DNA of 64,000 bases. Origin: Drosophila persimilis. Lineage: Eukaryota > Arthropoda > Insecta > Diptera > Drosophilidae. The stretch covers positions 310,001-374,000 of the forward strand of contig NW_020825353.1 in NCBI RefSeq assembly GCF_003286085.1, read 5' to 3'. A model generated the notes under the pieces. That model was not told the origin of the DNA, did not search any database, and saw only the letters and a program-made list of their open reading frames with translations. Positions 1 to 12,000 of this stretch are shown here, in pieces. Positions within the stretch are counted from its first letter, which is position 1. Every line of letters starts with the position of its first letter. Position numbers and translations under genes: made by a program.

Positions 1-1325
1 AAGAGGACACGGGCAGCCTTCGCTTCGCTTTTATCCTCATTGTCGCATGTCGTACCCCGCCCCCCCCGCCGCAGCCTTTGGGCCAGGCTTTTGGGTTTTC
101 GGGGCACCGCCTTTGTCTGTCTTCCCGTGCCCCTGCCCCAGCACTGGTGGCACACCCGCAAAACAAATTAGCTTCATTTCCTGCCCACATGACATTCGTG
201 CCCTCCCCCCCCCAAGCCCCCCCATGCTCCTCTTCTGCCCAAAAAAAATTGCAATATTTTTGTGTGTTTGTTAAAACATAAATTTTATGCGAATTTTGGT
301 GTCTGGGGGAGACTCCTCCTCCACATGGATCGGAGATCGGAGCGACGGAAATCGTTAAATATAATACTCTTGAAGCGATAAGCGCGTGCTGCAGCAACAT
401 GTTGCGGGGACCGGCCTGTGGGAGGAGGGAGAGTCATTGAACCTCCTCCATCCTCCATGCACCACACAAATCGATTCTCTCCGATCCACTGCTGCTGCCA
501 CTCTTTGACTCATTTCCCGGGCAGGGCTTCTGCGCTTGCAACTGAATCACATTCGCGTCGCGTGGCAGTGGCATCATGGTCATTGGGGGCTGAATGTGGG
601 GGCCCGGGCGGCCTTTGTCTGTTGCTTTTGATGTTTATGACAGTTTCAAATAAAAAGCATCCATCAACATTGAAAAAAAACACGAGAGAGACGGAGAGAC
701 AGAGAGACAGAGAGGCGGCCTCATCAACAGAGTGGCGTCTCTGCTTTGGCTCTTTGTTTTTTGTTTGTTTGTCCATTGATCGTGAGAAAAGTGCATTTGA
801 TAGCCAGCCATAGGATCATCGCATCATCATCATCATCAGAGGCAGAGGCAGAGGCAGAAAGCGCTGCTCTTTCCAAATCTGGGCAACAATGTTGCCACTT
901 CAGACGTGCCACACATAATATTATTAAAAACTTTGTTAAACGAACCAGGAAGGGGCCCGACGGCGACGGCGACGTCGACGGCGAAGGCATAAAAGTTGCA
1001 AGTTTCTTTGGGCTGCACCGAGAGCGGAGCCCAAGGAAGGCAAGAAGTCGCCCGAGAGAGCAATGCACTCGCGTCGCTGTGGAGGCAGGGAGCTGCCAAC
1101 TATTTTGCATCCATTTGAGTGCATGTATCCGTGTATCTATGTGTGTGTGTGTGCGCCTGGGTCGTGTCATGCACTTCAGTTAATACTATTATAAAGAACG
1201 AGGGTAGGCGCTGATTTGCCCTAGACACAGAGCAGAAAGAACGTTGACTCGTGCCTCGACGGCGGAGTTCATTTAATCAGCGCTGCTAAGAATAGCCAAA
1301 GACGGGGTTTACTATACAAACAGAA

Positions 1326-1343
1326 GGGGGGGGGGGGGGGGGG
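1326..1343 (+). repeat. Poly-G tract
   Basis: Eighteen consecutive G residues in an intron. It is prone to slippage and length error in assemblies and can form G-quadruplexes. Confidence 0.9.
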
Positions 1344-1430
1344 ACTCTAAGGAATCGTTGGGGGTATTCTTGCACCGGAATCAGGGTTGCTTATGTGCCA
1401 TTGCACACCTTTATTGTTGGGCATTTGATT

Positions 1431-1472
1431 AACACTCCTTCTCTCTTCTCTCTCTTTGCTTTCCAGGTAAGT
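1431..1472 (+). promoter_or_regulatory. Candidate recursive splice site (ratchet point)
   Basis: A long CT-rich tract (about 1436-1462) ends in TTCCAG and is followed at once by GTAAGT, so a strong 3' splice site and a consensus 5' splice site abut at 1466|1467. This is the signature of zero-length-exon recursive splicing, known from long Drosophila introns. It lies on the strand of Cip4 and more than 13 kb upstream of the first Cip4 exon seen. Function is inferred from the motif only. Confidence 0.6.
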
Positions 1473-2481
1473 TTCACCATTTCACCATCAATCAAGCCAC
1501 GTGAGTCCCACTGTAAACAATTTGTGGGCGGAGAAAAGCCTGCAAATGGTACGGGTACAGGGGTACACGGGTACACGGGTACGAGCCCCACTCGACAATG
1601 CCGACAATGCATTTTGCTTATTTTGAGTTTATTTTTACGGTTCGTACCGCGCCGAGCGCATTTATTATAAACAAAATGTTGAGAAATGTTTACGCTAACA
1701 TTGACTGTGGATCCCAACACAGCCCACCCCCCACCCACGACCCCACCCCCAATCGAACTTCTCCTTGACGCATTTCCTTGGCATTTCTCCCTGTTCTGCT
1801 TTCTGCCTGCTGCTTTCTGTTTAGTAAACATTATGTCCAACTTTTCCGACTTTTCACCAAAAGCAAAACACAGGAACCCCCAGATAACCAATCGATTCGA
1901 TACGATTCGATTCGATTGGTACTTTTACTCTTTCTTTTTGGATTGCGTCTGTCTGGGTCCCCATCATATTGCTCCATAAACGATCCGCATATATGTATGC
2001 ATAATATTTATACGTATTTCTTTAGTTTTTGTATTTCCGCATTTCTCGAATTGAAGTCACTTTCGGTTTTCATACATTTATACAAAACAATATATTATGC
2101 ATTCTCTTTATACCCCCCACCCCTCTTACCCCCCTTTTAATGCTGATTTTGCTGACTAATTTATATAGTCCCCCCCCCATATTTTACGGAATAATTAACA
2201 TTACAAATCATATAAATTTCCAACTCAATTTGCATCTCCCATTGTAAATAATAACAACAAAAGAAAGAAAAAAACAACAGTTGATAAAAGATTTTTTTTT
2301 TATTTATAGTGTTATTGTCTTTTGTGTTGTTTTGTTGTTGGTTTTTGTTGGTTAGTATTTTATGCATTCTATGGAAGAATGGAGTGTGATGAGAGAGAGA
2401 GAGGGACCCTCTAGAGGGGGAAGGGGGATTTTATTGGAATTTATTCGAATTTATTTCCCTGATCTTTTACGATCTCTGTCT

Positions 2482-2515
2482 GGGGTTTGGGGTCTGGGGT
2501 TTGGGGTCTGGGGTT
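2482..2515 (+). repeat. GGGGTTT/GGGGTCT short tandem repeat, G-quadruplex motif
   Basis: Alternating TGGGGTTT and TGGGGTCT units give five runs of four G separated by three bases. This satisfies the usual G4 pattern. It sits in a non-coding stretch and resembles telomere-type G-rich repeats only by chance composition. Confidence 0.75.
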
Positions 2516-4805
2516 CTCTCTTTTGTTCATTTGCAAAAGTGAAAACGAACATTTCTTCAAATCAAACAACATTTGTATGCTAATGCGAGAGGCAGACTCT
2601 TTTTCTTCTCTGTTCAGCACCTGTTGGGGCTTTTCATTTTCTTATTGGTTTTCCAAAGAATGTTTCTACCTAACGGACCAGATCTTGCAACAGTTTCCCT
2701 AACGGTATACATTTTTGATAGAGGAAAATATATAAAAAATGTATCTAAAAATAAACTTTCTCATCGAGAGAGAGAGATGGAATTTTGTGTTGTTGTCTGT
2801 GGAAAACCACTCGACGTAATAGAATTTTCTGCAAAGTAAAAATTCGCCCACTCGAAGCACAAAAATGGGGTTCAACAGGGGGCAGGGGGGCACAGGGGGG
2901 GAAAGAGATCTTAAAATTATGGCTTTTGCTTTTCTTCAGACATTTGGCAACACTTGTTACGAAATTCCACCAACGCCCCCGCGCCGCCCCGCCCCGCGCA
3001 GCCATTCATCTTTGATGATTTTCAAAAATTGAATTTTCCACTGGACCGGGCTAAGGCGTTGCCAGACCGCAGAGAGAGAGGGAGGGAGAGAGAGAGAGGA
3101 GAGAAGAGCACTACAAAGTGATGGAAACAATGGAACGGATCGCGGATCGCGGCCACAGACCGAGACCCAGTCCCAGTCCCAGTCCCCAGTTGCAGACCCA
3201 CTGGCACTTTGGGGGCACGAAACTCGTTTTTGCCTTTTGGCTGGATATTTAGCAGCCATCTATCTGTCTCTCTCTCTCTCTGTCTGTAGACTGCACTGCA
3301 TTTATCGTCGTCAAGCAGCTGGAACAGAGACACACACACACGCACACACACACGCTGAGAAGAAGGAGGAATCAAGTAAAACAAAACTCGCATCCCCCGA
3401 ACAATGGCGAGCCGAAACGAAACGAACCGAGCCGAACCGAGCCGAACAATCGGCAACACTGAAAACCGCGAGCAATTGAAACCAGAATTCGTTTGGTTTA
3501 GATTTTCACTTTTGCGGCTGCCGCCGCCGCCGCCGCCGCCCCCGCTTCCTCCCCCCCTCCAAGCGGCTCCTTCGTATAGGGATGGCAGTCTTCCTCCTTC
3601 CTCCTTCCTCCTTCTCCCTTTCTTTCTTTCTTTTTTTTTTTGTTTTGCCCTACTCAATTTTCGCGATGGCCGGCGGTATCGACTGCCCGATGACCTCTAA
3701 TTTTTAGAGGCCCTTGGAAGTGAAGTGATTCCAAGTCTCAATATGCCCGCCCGCCCGCTTTTAAGGGGTATCCCTCCCATACAATGGGTGGGCTTTAATC
3801 GTTCCGTTTGGAGAGCTGACCGGCACGGCACGTGTTTCTCCCACATATCTCCCCCTCTCTGCCCGCTCTTTCCCTTGTGGCTGAGGCTGCTGCTTGGGCA
3901 ATTCACTTTATTCCGTTCTAAGGCGCCCAGATGTTCCATGCTGGTCCTCTTCTTTGCTTTTCACTCGCTTAATTGCCAGCCTTCTGTCTGCTCGCTGAGT
4001 GGCCTGCAATTGTCCGAAAGAGGGTTTAGTCAGTCGCCTGGACATTGATGCCAAATGAGCAGGGGATGCGGGGAGCAGGGGGTGGGGGTGGGGGGGCAGC
4101 CCCCGTTTTGGAATCTCTAATCGAAACAGCTGCTGGCAGATCTTTTCCCGTTGGCAGGAGACTCTCTCACGTTCATGTCGCCGCGATTGAACCCGAAGTT
4201 AACCTTTTGTGAACCGGTCAAAGTCTTGTGTTGCAGGCCGCCAATGACGTCAGCCGTGCAATCAAGTCTCGGTCTTAGCCGTCGAAGCTCTCTGGTCTTT
4301 CAGTCTTTCCGTCTTGGCTTCAGCCCCGACTTTGGTTTCATCTCCAGCTGTGGGCTTGGATGCCGCAACATCTCGAGAGATGCTTGTCTGTGGCTGGCCA
4401 GTGGGATGCCTGACTTTTTTTTTATATTTTTTTTGTTATTAATTGACTTTTGAGTTGACTCGCGACTTGCGAGTCGCGACAGCGCGCTTAATTTATTGCG
4501 TATACGCCCCATGCTCGAGGGAAGGTAGGAATAGGGCACCGCGGGTGGGGGGTAGGGGGGTGGGGGGTCGTCTCGGAAGCAGACGCTTGAGGAAATTGTT
4601 CAAGTTTTCCCCACATTGCATTGCATTGCATTTTCATGGCTCATAAATAAAAGGAAATTGCAACTGCAATGTTCTCAAGATGGAAAATGGAAGATGCTTT
4701 TCTTTTCTTTTCCATAGAGGAAATGAAAAGTGCACGGTTGGTGGGGGGAGGGAGGGGGATGGGGATCGTGTGATTGGGGTAGGGTTTAACTTCTTGTTCT
4801 GCTGT

Positions 4806-4861
4806 TCTCTCTCTCTCTCTCTATGTCTCTCTCTCTCTCTCTCTCTATGTCTCTCTGTCTC
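4806..4861 (+). repeat. CT microsatellite with ATG interruptions
   Basis: Two blocks of CTCTCT are each interrupted by TATGTCT. On the opposite strand this is GAGAGA, the binding pattern of GAGA factor and CLAMP. No gene start is evident nearby. Confidence 0.85.
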
Positions 4862-5152
4862 TTTGTTGGGTAATTGCCACCTTGTTTTCCACGAATCTTA
4901 GATCTCCATGCAACAGGCGGCAGCCCGCGGCTGCAGCAGCAGCCTATCGTCTCGTATAATCAAAAGTGCATGTAAATACATGTACAATATGTGAGAAATT
5001 TTAATTACACCGACATTATCGTGTATATAAAGATATATCTCTAGTCTACAACAGACAGAGACAGGGAGAGGCAGGGAGAGAGCGGGAGCGGGAGAGAGAG
5101 GGAGAGAACGTCTTGAGAAATGAGTTACTTGGAAAATGTTGCATAGCTTTTG

Positions 5153-5185
5153 TGTCTGTTGTTGTTGTTGTTGTTGCTGCTGCTG
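5153..5185 (+). repeat. GTT/GCT trinucleotide repeat
   Basis: A run of GTT units passes into GCT units and is followed by T-rich sequence. Frames across it give poly-valine/alanine or poly-glutamine, typical of untranslated Drosophila microsatellites. Confidence 0.75.
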
Positions 5186-6056
5186 CTCTAGTTTTTTTTT
5201 CGTTTTTGTTTTTGTTTCGTTTTCAGATAAACTTGCAACAAGAGAGCTGCTGCATATTTTGTTGTACATGCAACGGAAATGCAACAAATTTTTATGGCCA
5301 CAGCGAAACAGAAAGACAGAGTGAGAGAGAGAGAGAGAAACTCTGGGGAGAGTCAGGCTGGTCGGGCTCTGGATAAGGCCCGGCCAGGGGTCTATTTATA
5401 GAGCGAGAGGCAGCTTTGGCCAATTGGGGTTCTGGACACTGACCATGTCCGGTCTTAGTGGCAGTCTTTAGTGCAGTGGTTAGTGGTTAGTGGTTAGTCT
5501 TTAGTATTTAGTCACCATTGCAGCAGCCGTCCATTGCAGCCAAGCGAAAACCGAAGCGAGGCCCATGGCCATAGGAATTGGCCATGGTTCTGCCTCATGC
5601 TGTGGCTCTGGCTCTGGCTCTGGCTTTGGCTCTGCCTCTGGCTTGGACTTCGACTTACATAGTTGTTGTTGCCTTGTCTTGGCCTGGCTCAAAGTAGTTC
5701 AACCTGTTCGGTGGCTTTGGCTTTGTCCAGAAGAATGTGGCTGCAAAATTTATAGCTCTTTTTGCTTTCAACTTTACTCGGCGGCTGTGCCCGGGCACTT
5801 CTATGTTCCATCAGCATCAGCAGCAGCAGCATCCGCAGCTTTCATGCCTCCCATTTACAGGCAAAGATTTACGCAAAATGTTGCAAGAAACAAAAGTCTT
5901 TCATTTTTTGTTGGAGGATTAAAACAGCAACAAAAGTTGAGTGAAAGACAATCCGTTGATCCATTTCGCCACACGTCTGTCAGTCAGCATTCATCAGGCA
6001 TTTCATTCATTCATTCAAACACTCACTCTGGTCTCCGGTCTCTCTCATCCTTTTGC

Positions 6057-6057
6057 G

Positions 6058-6089
<32 letters not shown>
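6057..6089 (+). repeat. CT dinucleotide microsatellite
   Basis: An almost pure run of about 33 bases of CTCTCT, GA-rich on the minus strand. It is another candidate GAGA/CLAMP-type patch. Confidence 0.85.
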
Positions 6090-6220
6090 GTGGGACTCTC
6101 CAGTGCAGTGCTGTGCCTTCTCCAGATCTCAATTAAGTTTAATGAGCACATGAGCATTTTCATAATTGGAGCAAATTAACTTGAATGGCGCTTCAAAAAA
6201 CAAAAACAAAGAGCGAGAGA

Positions 6221-6247
6221 GGGGGAGGGGTAGGGGTAGGGGTAGGG
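6221..6247 (+). repeat. GGGGTA tandem repeat, strong G-quadruplex motif
   Basis: Five G runs of three to five bases are separated by single A or TA loops. Very short loops make this one of the strongest predicted quadruplex motifs in the window. It lies in non-coding sequence. Confidence 0.8.
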
Positions 6248-9009
6248 AGAGAGCCACTCTTTATTTAGATCACTTTTGGCATAAAGATTCCCCCCTCCCC
6301 CCGGAAGTGTTTGTCTGACTTGATCTTTGCGGGTCTTAAGTCTACTTTTTGACTGAGTCTGACTTGAGTCTTGACTTCCCTCTTGTTATGCTTCTGCACC
6401 TAACGAACCGCAATTGTCAACTGTTTTCGCGGGCCGGGGCCAGCTGGGTTTGGGCCACAGTTCTGTGTGGTTCTGTCACGTTTCGAGGTTACTTGGACAG
6501 CGCTACAATCAGCTCAAGACTGAATACTCGTCGTATCGTATCGTAGGCAAAAGTAGAGCCAACCATCCATAGATCTATGGATGCTGTTGCACACATGTTT
6601 CTCGAAATTCCTGGCTTATCTGGGAGCCCCGTTGTTCTGCTCTGTCTCTGCATCTGCAGCGACCTCTCGCTCGGCCATTGGGGCAGTGGTAGGGGGGGCG
6701 ACAGACCACTTAACTGCTGGCCGGAACAGTTGGTCAATTAGTTCGTTTCTGGCTTTCAACATGAGCTGCCTGTTCGGGTATTTGAATGCAACGACGACGA
6801 AGGCGACGGCGGCAAGCATTTGTTGGGTTGGGGATCGGCATCGGGATCCCAGGCAACATCGGATCGAGGAATTTTGGGTGAGTGTTGGCTGCCACAGCAA
6901 CAGCAACAGAAACAACAACAAGAATGGTTTGGCCCCGCCGCAGGTGGCTAACTGTCTCTCTGTCCAGCAACCAGTTTGCAATTAAATGTCGCCGTTTAAA
7001 TGTGATTTGATTCTTTGCATAACCAAATGCCTTGGCCACTGGCCACTGGCCACTGGCCATTGGGCTTGCGATTGGAGCTCGTGAGTGCGGACCGGATAGG
7101 CATCCACACTCGAATGAGCGCAGTCGATCTATTAATCAAGTGAGATTCCAGTGAGGAAAAGCCTTAAATTATCAATTTGTATGGCAGTACATAAAGTTTT
7201 ATATACGATATTTATGGAGAGAGTTGCTGAATGCGCGCGCGTCTTGAAGATCGAGTTACCTCAGCAAATGGCCAATTCTAATTGCACTTGGGTAGCCGGA
7301 TTGCCTTGAAACAACTGGAAGTTCTCAAAAAAAAAAAAACAAAGTGAAGAGTTACAAACAATTGGGGGTAAACAATTACACGAAAGTGCTTTAGAGTGAA
7401 GAATGTTTCGGTTGGAATTTATTGCTGGAGGGAAACATACATACATACATACATATTTCATGCGTGTTTCGCGGCCATCTCTAATGATCGCTTGGCGGCC
7501 GCTGGCTGGACCAACCGCTGTTTATGGCAACTGCTTGATGCTGGCTACTGCTTGGTGCGTGCATTGCTTACCCCAGGTCACTGCTTGTCTCGCCTGTCCG
7601 TCCACTGCTTGCCTTCTTGCTGTCCCACTGCTTTCCCATCAGGCGGTTGTCTACTGCTTCTCTTCCTACTGCTTCCCTTCTGGCTTCTGCTGCTGCCGCT
7701 GCCGGTGCCGCTGCCGTTTCTGGCTGCGTTGAAAGCTAAAGTTCAAGCCAACACAACACGAGATGTTGCTCAACTATTTTTATGATTACAACTTTGCGGT
7801 GACTCTATGCTAACGGTTTCACACACGCTAACTAGACAGAAAAAAAAACAACAGAAAAACATCTCTCTTCTTCTCTTCGTCTCTCTCTCTTTTTTTTGGC
7901 CTCATGTTTTTGTATGCTTCCTGTTGGCATTATCATGCATGTATCTATATAATCGTGAGCTTCTGGCCAAGATCACATCGCTTCTCTCTCTCCCTCTCGC
8001 TCTCCCTCAGCCATGGCTCTGTTGATTTTCCACATTCTGTCTAATGTAACTGTGAAAAGGCATCGCGTTGCATTGCGTCGCGTCGCGTCGCTTGATTTAT
8101 TCATTTATTCATTCTTTTGCATGATTGCAGATTGCATACATATTTACACGTGTAATTATCAGGTTTCTGAAGCTTGACGGCAATTTGTTAGCCACGATCG
8201 GTACTCCCATGCTAAGCATATCCGTCTATTATTCCATGAATCGAAAGTGTTTTTAGGCGGGGTGGGAGGGGTGGAGGGGGGGCTGTACTTTGATCTAATT
8301 GGATTCAAAGTGGAAAGAGAACACAACTGCCTCTGAGGTTTGACCCACTTGGTAACCCTTTGTTTATCGATTAACCAGTGCGAAAAGTGCCACAAGAAAA
8401 AAGTGGGGGGGAAAAACTAGAGACTGGAAAAGTTATTCAATCAATAGAAACAGAAGAAACGGCACCCATGGGTTAATGTGCTAATTTCGGGGTAAACCCT
8501 CTTTCCCCCGCCCGTGTGTCAACAGCGAGTGATGAACAGGGGAAGTGGCAGAGACAACATGTAAATATAGACTCAAAGAAGCGACTGAGAGTGTGGTCAG
8601 GGGGGGAGGGGCACGGGGGGGGGGGGGAGTGGGAGCCAGCAATGAGGCGGAAAATCGTTACAGCAAATTAACTGAAAATGAGGGAAAAAAGAGCAACAAG
8701 CTGCTTACAAAAATAGCCACGAGGAATGGAAGGGAAAGGAAAGCGAAGGGACTGGGAGGTGGAGAGGGAGCGGGAGCGGGAAAACAGGTCAGGAGTGGCT
8801 TCTTGGGCTCTGCTTTTCCTCGAGCCCATTGTCTTCTATTTGCCTTTGAGGTTTCTGCAGCAAATCAAACGGAATTGCTGCTGTTGGGGTAAGCGGCAAT
8901 TTCCATGTGGAAAAGCTGTGGAAATTGCATGTAAAGCACTCTCTTCGAATGAGTGTGGAAAGGTTGAGAGTGCCCCAAATCGGGAATGACAGTTGGTCGA
9001 GCAGGGGAA

Positions 9010-9045
<36 letters not shown>
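9010..9045 (+). repeat. 36-base poly-G tract
   Basis: An uninterrupted run of 36 G. The true length is uncertain because such homopolymers are poorly resolved by most sequencing methods. Confidence 0.9.
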
Positions 9046-9046
<1 letters not shown>

Positions 9047-12000
9047 CAATGTACTGCAACATGAAGAAAGAGGTAAACCTTGTGCATATGTATCTGCGGA
9101 GTGTGTGTATCTGAGAGTATGACATTCTCCTTCATAGATCAAACACAAACAAAGGCGCCGCCCAAACGTTGTCATGCAAAAAAAAAAAAGAAAAAAAAAA
9201 AACACACACGCAAGCTTCCCGGCGGTGCGGGGGGTGGGGGGGCACAGCGGAAGCTACATGCATACATGCTTCGGATTGCATGTGGCAAGCACTCGCGCGG
9301 GGGCAATGTCAATTTGCGTCAGCCCAAGGGCCCCGACCATCGAACATTGTCATCATCCAAATGTCAAATGGGTGCAGCGTCAGCAACAACAGTGCCTGTG
9401 CCTGTGCCTGTGCCTCTGCATCTGCCAGTGGCAGCAACAAAAGCAAGCGCGTCATGCTGGCCACTGTCGATACAGGCATGTCTATTTGTCGGTGTGCATG
9501 TGTGTGTGCACGTTCTTGTTTCCACTGCTTCCACACTGCTTCAGTGCTTCACTGCTTCACTCTCCCACCCTGAACTGCTTATCAAGTGCATTACGATGTT
9601 GCTGTTGCTGCTGCTGCTGTTCTTGTTTGCGTGCCACGTCCGTTGCAGATAAAAAAAAAAACGCGTGCTTCTCCCCCCCCCCCCCACCGCCTCCCCCTTG
9701 GAATCTGCTGCAACATGCACTGCAACAAAAACGAAATTCAATAGAATTTCATACAAGGAGATACTTCTCTGCCATGAAGCAGATTCATTTGGCGAGGAAT
9801 GCGCAATGAGTGTTCGCCTCGGATTACTCATGAATACTCACATGGAAAGTGAATGATTCGAGGGGAGAGTCATGGCAGGCCCTAACTTTCTTTGGCCATA
9901 GAAGAACAGTTTTAAGCACCAGCGTTTTTCCAGTGTAAACGCTCTGCTGAGCCCACCGCCACCCCATTTGCCTATGGCTTCGAGCAAAACCACACAAAAC
10001 AAAACCCACTCTCAAGCCCCAGCGTGCAGCGTGCGGCGTGTACCGTGCACCGTGCACCGTGCACCTGTTACCCAGTTATAGCCGTTGGCTCTCAGCAGCA
10101 GAGCTGTGGCTCTGTGGCTCTGTAGCTCTGTAGCTCTGGTCGGTTAGTCGGTCGTTCAAACTGGGTCTCTCTCCTAATCATTGAATACCGAAAAAAGCCA
10201 AAGCCAAAAGGAAGCCAACGTTTCTGGTCGAGTGCTCTCCTCCGGCGGGGCAGACAGATAGACAGACAGACAGCCGGCCAGCCGGCCAGCCGGCAATTGT
10301 AATGCAAACAGGAATCCATATTGTGCCCCCGATCGCAGCCAGGGGCTGTGCCAGACAGACGTCAACGCTTTCTGCTTCAATTGACACCCTCGGTACGGGA
10401 GTTGCAGTTGCCCCAAGAGTTGCATAGTTACAGTTGCAGTTCCATGAGGTAGTCATTGCATAAAGACCATTGACAGGGCTGCTCTCCAGCTCTGTACCGT
10501 TTTACGGTTGCCGCAACGTGTTGCCGGTCGTGTTGTGCAACAGCCCTTTATGATTATCATCGATACGGAACCCCCAATGCGGTTGCAATTTTCGCTTAGA
10601 TAAGCAAAGGATTGCCATACGAAACTTTAGGGTTTTCTCTGCTTCACAAAAACTTTCCTTCAGACCGTCAATCTTTACACGATTGGTTATCATTTCACTG
10701 TCTCCGGCTCCGGCCCCGGCCCCGTCCCCGTTCTACTTTCCCTTTGGATCCGTTGATCGAATGTCACGAGCCCATGAAAACGAATCGAAACGAATCCAAT
10801 ACACGATTAAATTAAATGGAAAAAAACAAGAACACAAAAGAAACAAACAGAAACAACAATGCAATTCATTCGAATGGTATGGAATGGAATGGAATGGAAT
10901 GGAATGAACAAATGCGTTTAATCAATCGGATCAGTCTTCAATCTTGACCCACTGAACGGTGCCCGTGGGCCTGGTAGGGTGCCGTGCCATGCCCCCTACA
11001 GCACATTCCACACTCTGCCACGCATTCCACGTCCGTAGCAAGCAGTACCCTTCAATAAAGAAAACAAACCTCAACAACGTTCAACAATCAACAATCACCA
11101 ATCACGATGCGATGACAATCTTCAATCGAATTTAACACTTTTCTTTGCTTCTTGCCTTCTTGCCTACTTGCCTTCTTGCCTCCTCCAGCAATTTGTTAAT
11201 TTCTTTATTGATTTTTATTGTCATTTTTGTGTGTGTGTGTTTTTTGTCGATTCTTGCGTTAGCTGTTGCATTGTTGAGACATTTTGTTGATTGAATTTGA
11301 CTGACGGTTACGTTGCGTCTTCCAGTCTTCCAGTGAAAGTCCAGCCTCGTCTCAGACTGGAATCGGGATTGGTGTTCAGCTAATAAACTTTTGTGACATC
11401 TGATGCCCCCGCCTGATGAGGCCTGATGCCTGATGAGACCTGATGCTGGTGTTAGCAAACTTTCGCCATGATTTATTGGCCAGCTTGTTAGTCGGGAGAC
11501 TCTTCATTATAGCCGTAGCCAGCTCTTTTGGACATTGTCACATTAATCTCTGCAGCGTCGGCAAATAAATATTATTTAAATGGCAGTTTCCAGAAATACT
11601 ATTTGTTGTTTGTCTTTTGGGAAGTCATTAACCTCAAGTGCCACAACTCTTACTCCTACTACGATCTCCGATCTCCGATCTTGAAGCTGTCAGACCCTTG
11701 CCACATGCCACACACACGCACACTCACGCACCAAAAGTATGCCTCAATTTGGTTTTTATTTCATTCCTTATATGCCCAGATCCAATCATTCGCTCGTTCG
11801 CTTTGTGATCTGATCTCTCGAGGCGGTCAAGGTCAGGCGACTGCGACTGTGACTGCGAATGCGATCTCCGATTGGCAAAGTAACCTTCGAGAGACGTCGA
11901 GTGTCCGTCCATCAATGTCGTCCCATTTGGGATTTGCGATTCGTGGAGGGGATGAGCGACAGTCGCAGAGCAGCATAAACGGGGGAATGGGGAATGGGGA

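Noticed and set aside
4460-4479. Small perfect hairpin (TCGCGACT stem) as a possible RNA gene
   Set aside because: An 8-bp stem with a 4-base loop is too short for a miRNA precursor and has no other support.
5565-6179. 204-codon plus-strand frame
   Set aside because: It is built from GCTCTG, CAG and CT repeats with no protein-like region.
9080-9809. Overlapping frames of 134-211 codons
   Set aside because: Three frames of the same strand are open at once through poly-A, GTGCCT and CTG repeats, as expected for low-complexity DNA.
10870-10906. GGAAT pentamer run resembling a satellite
   Set aside because: Only about five units; an ordinary microsatellite.
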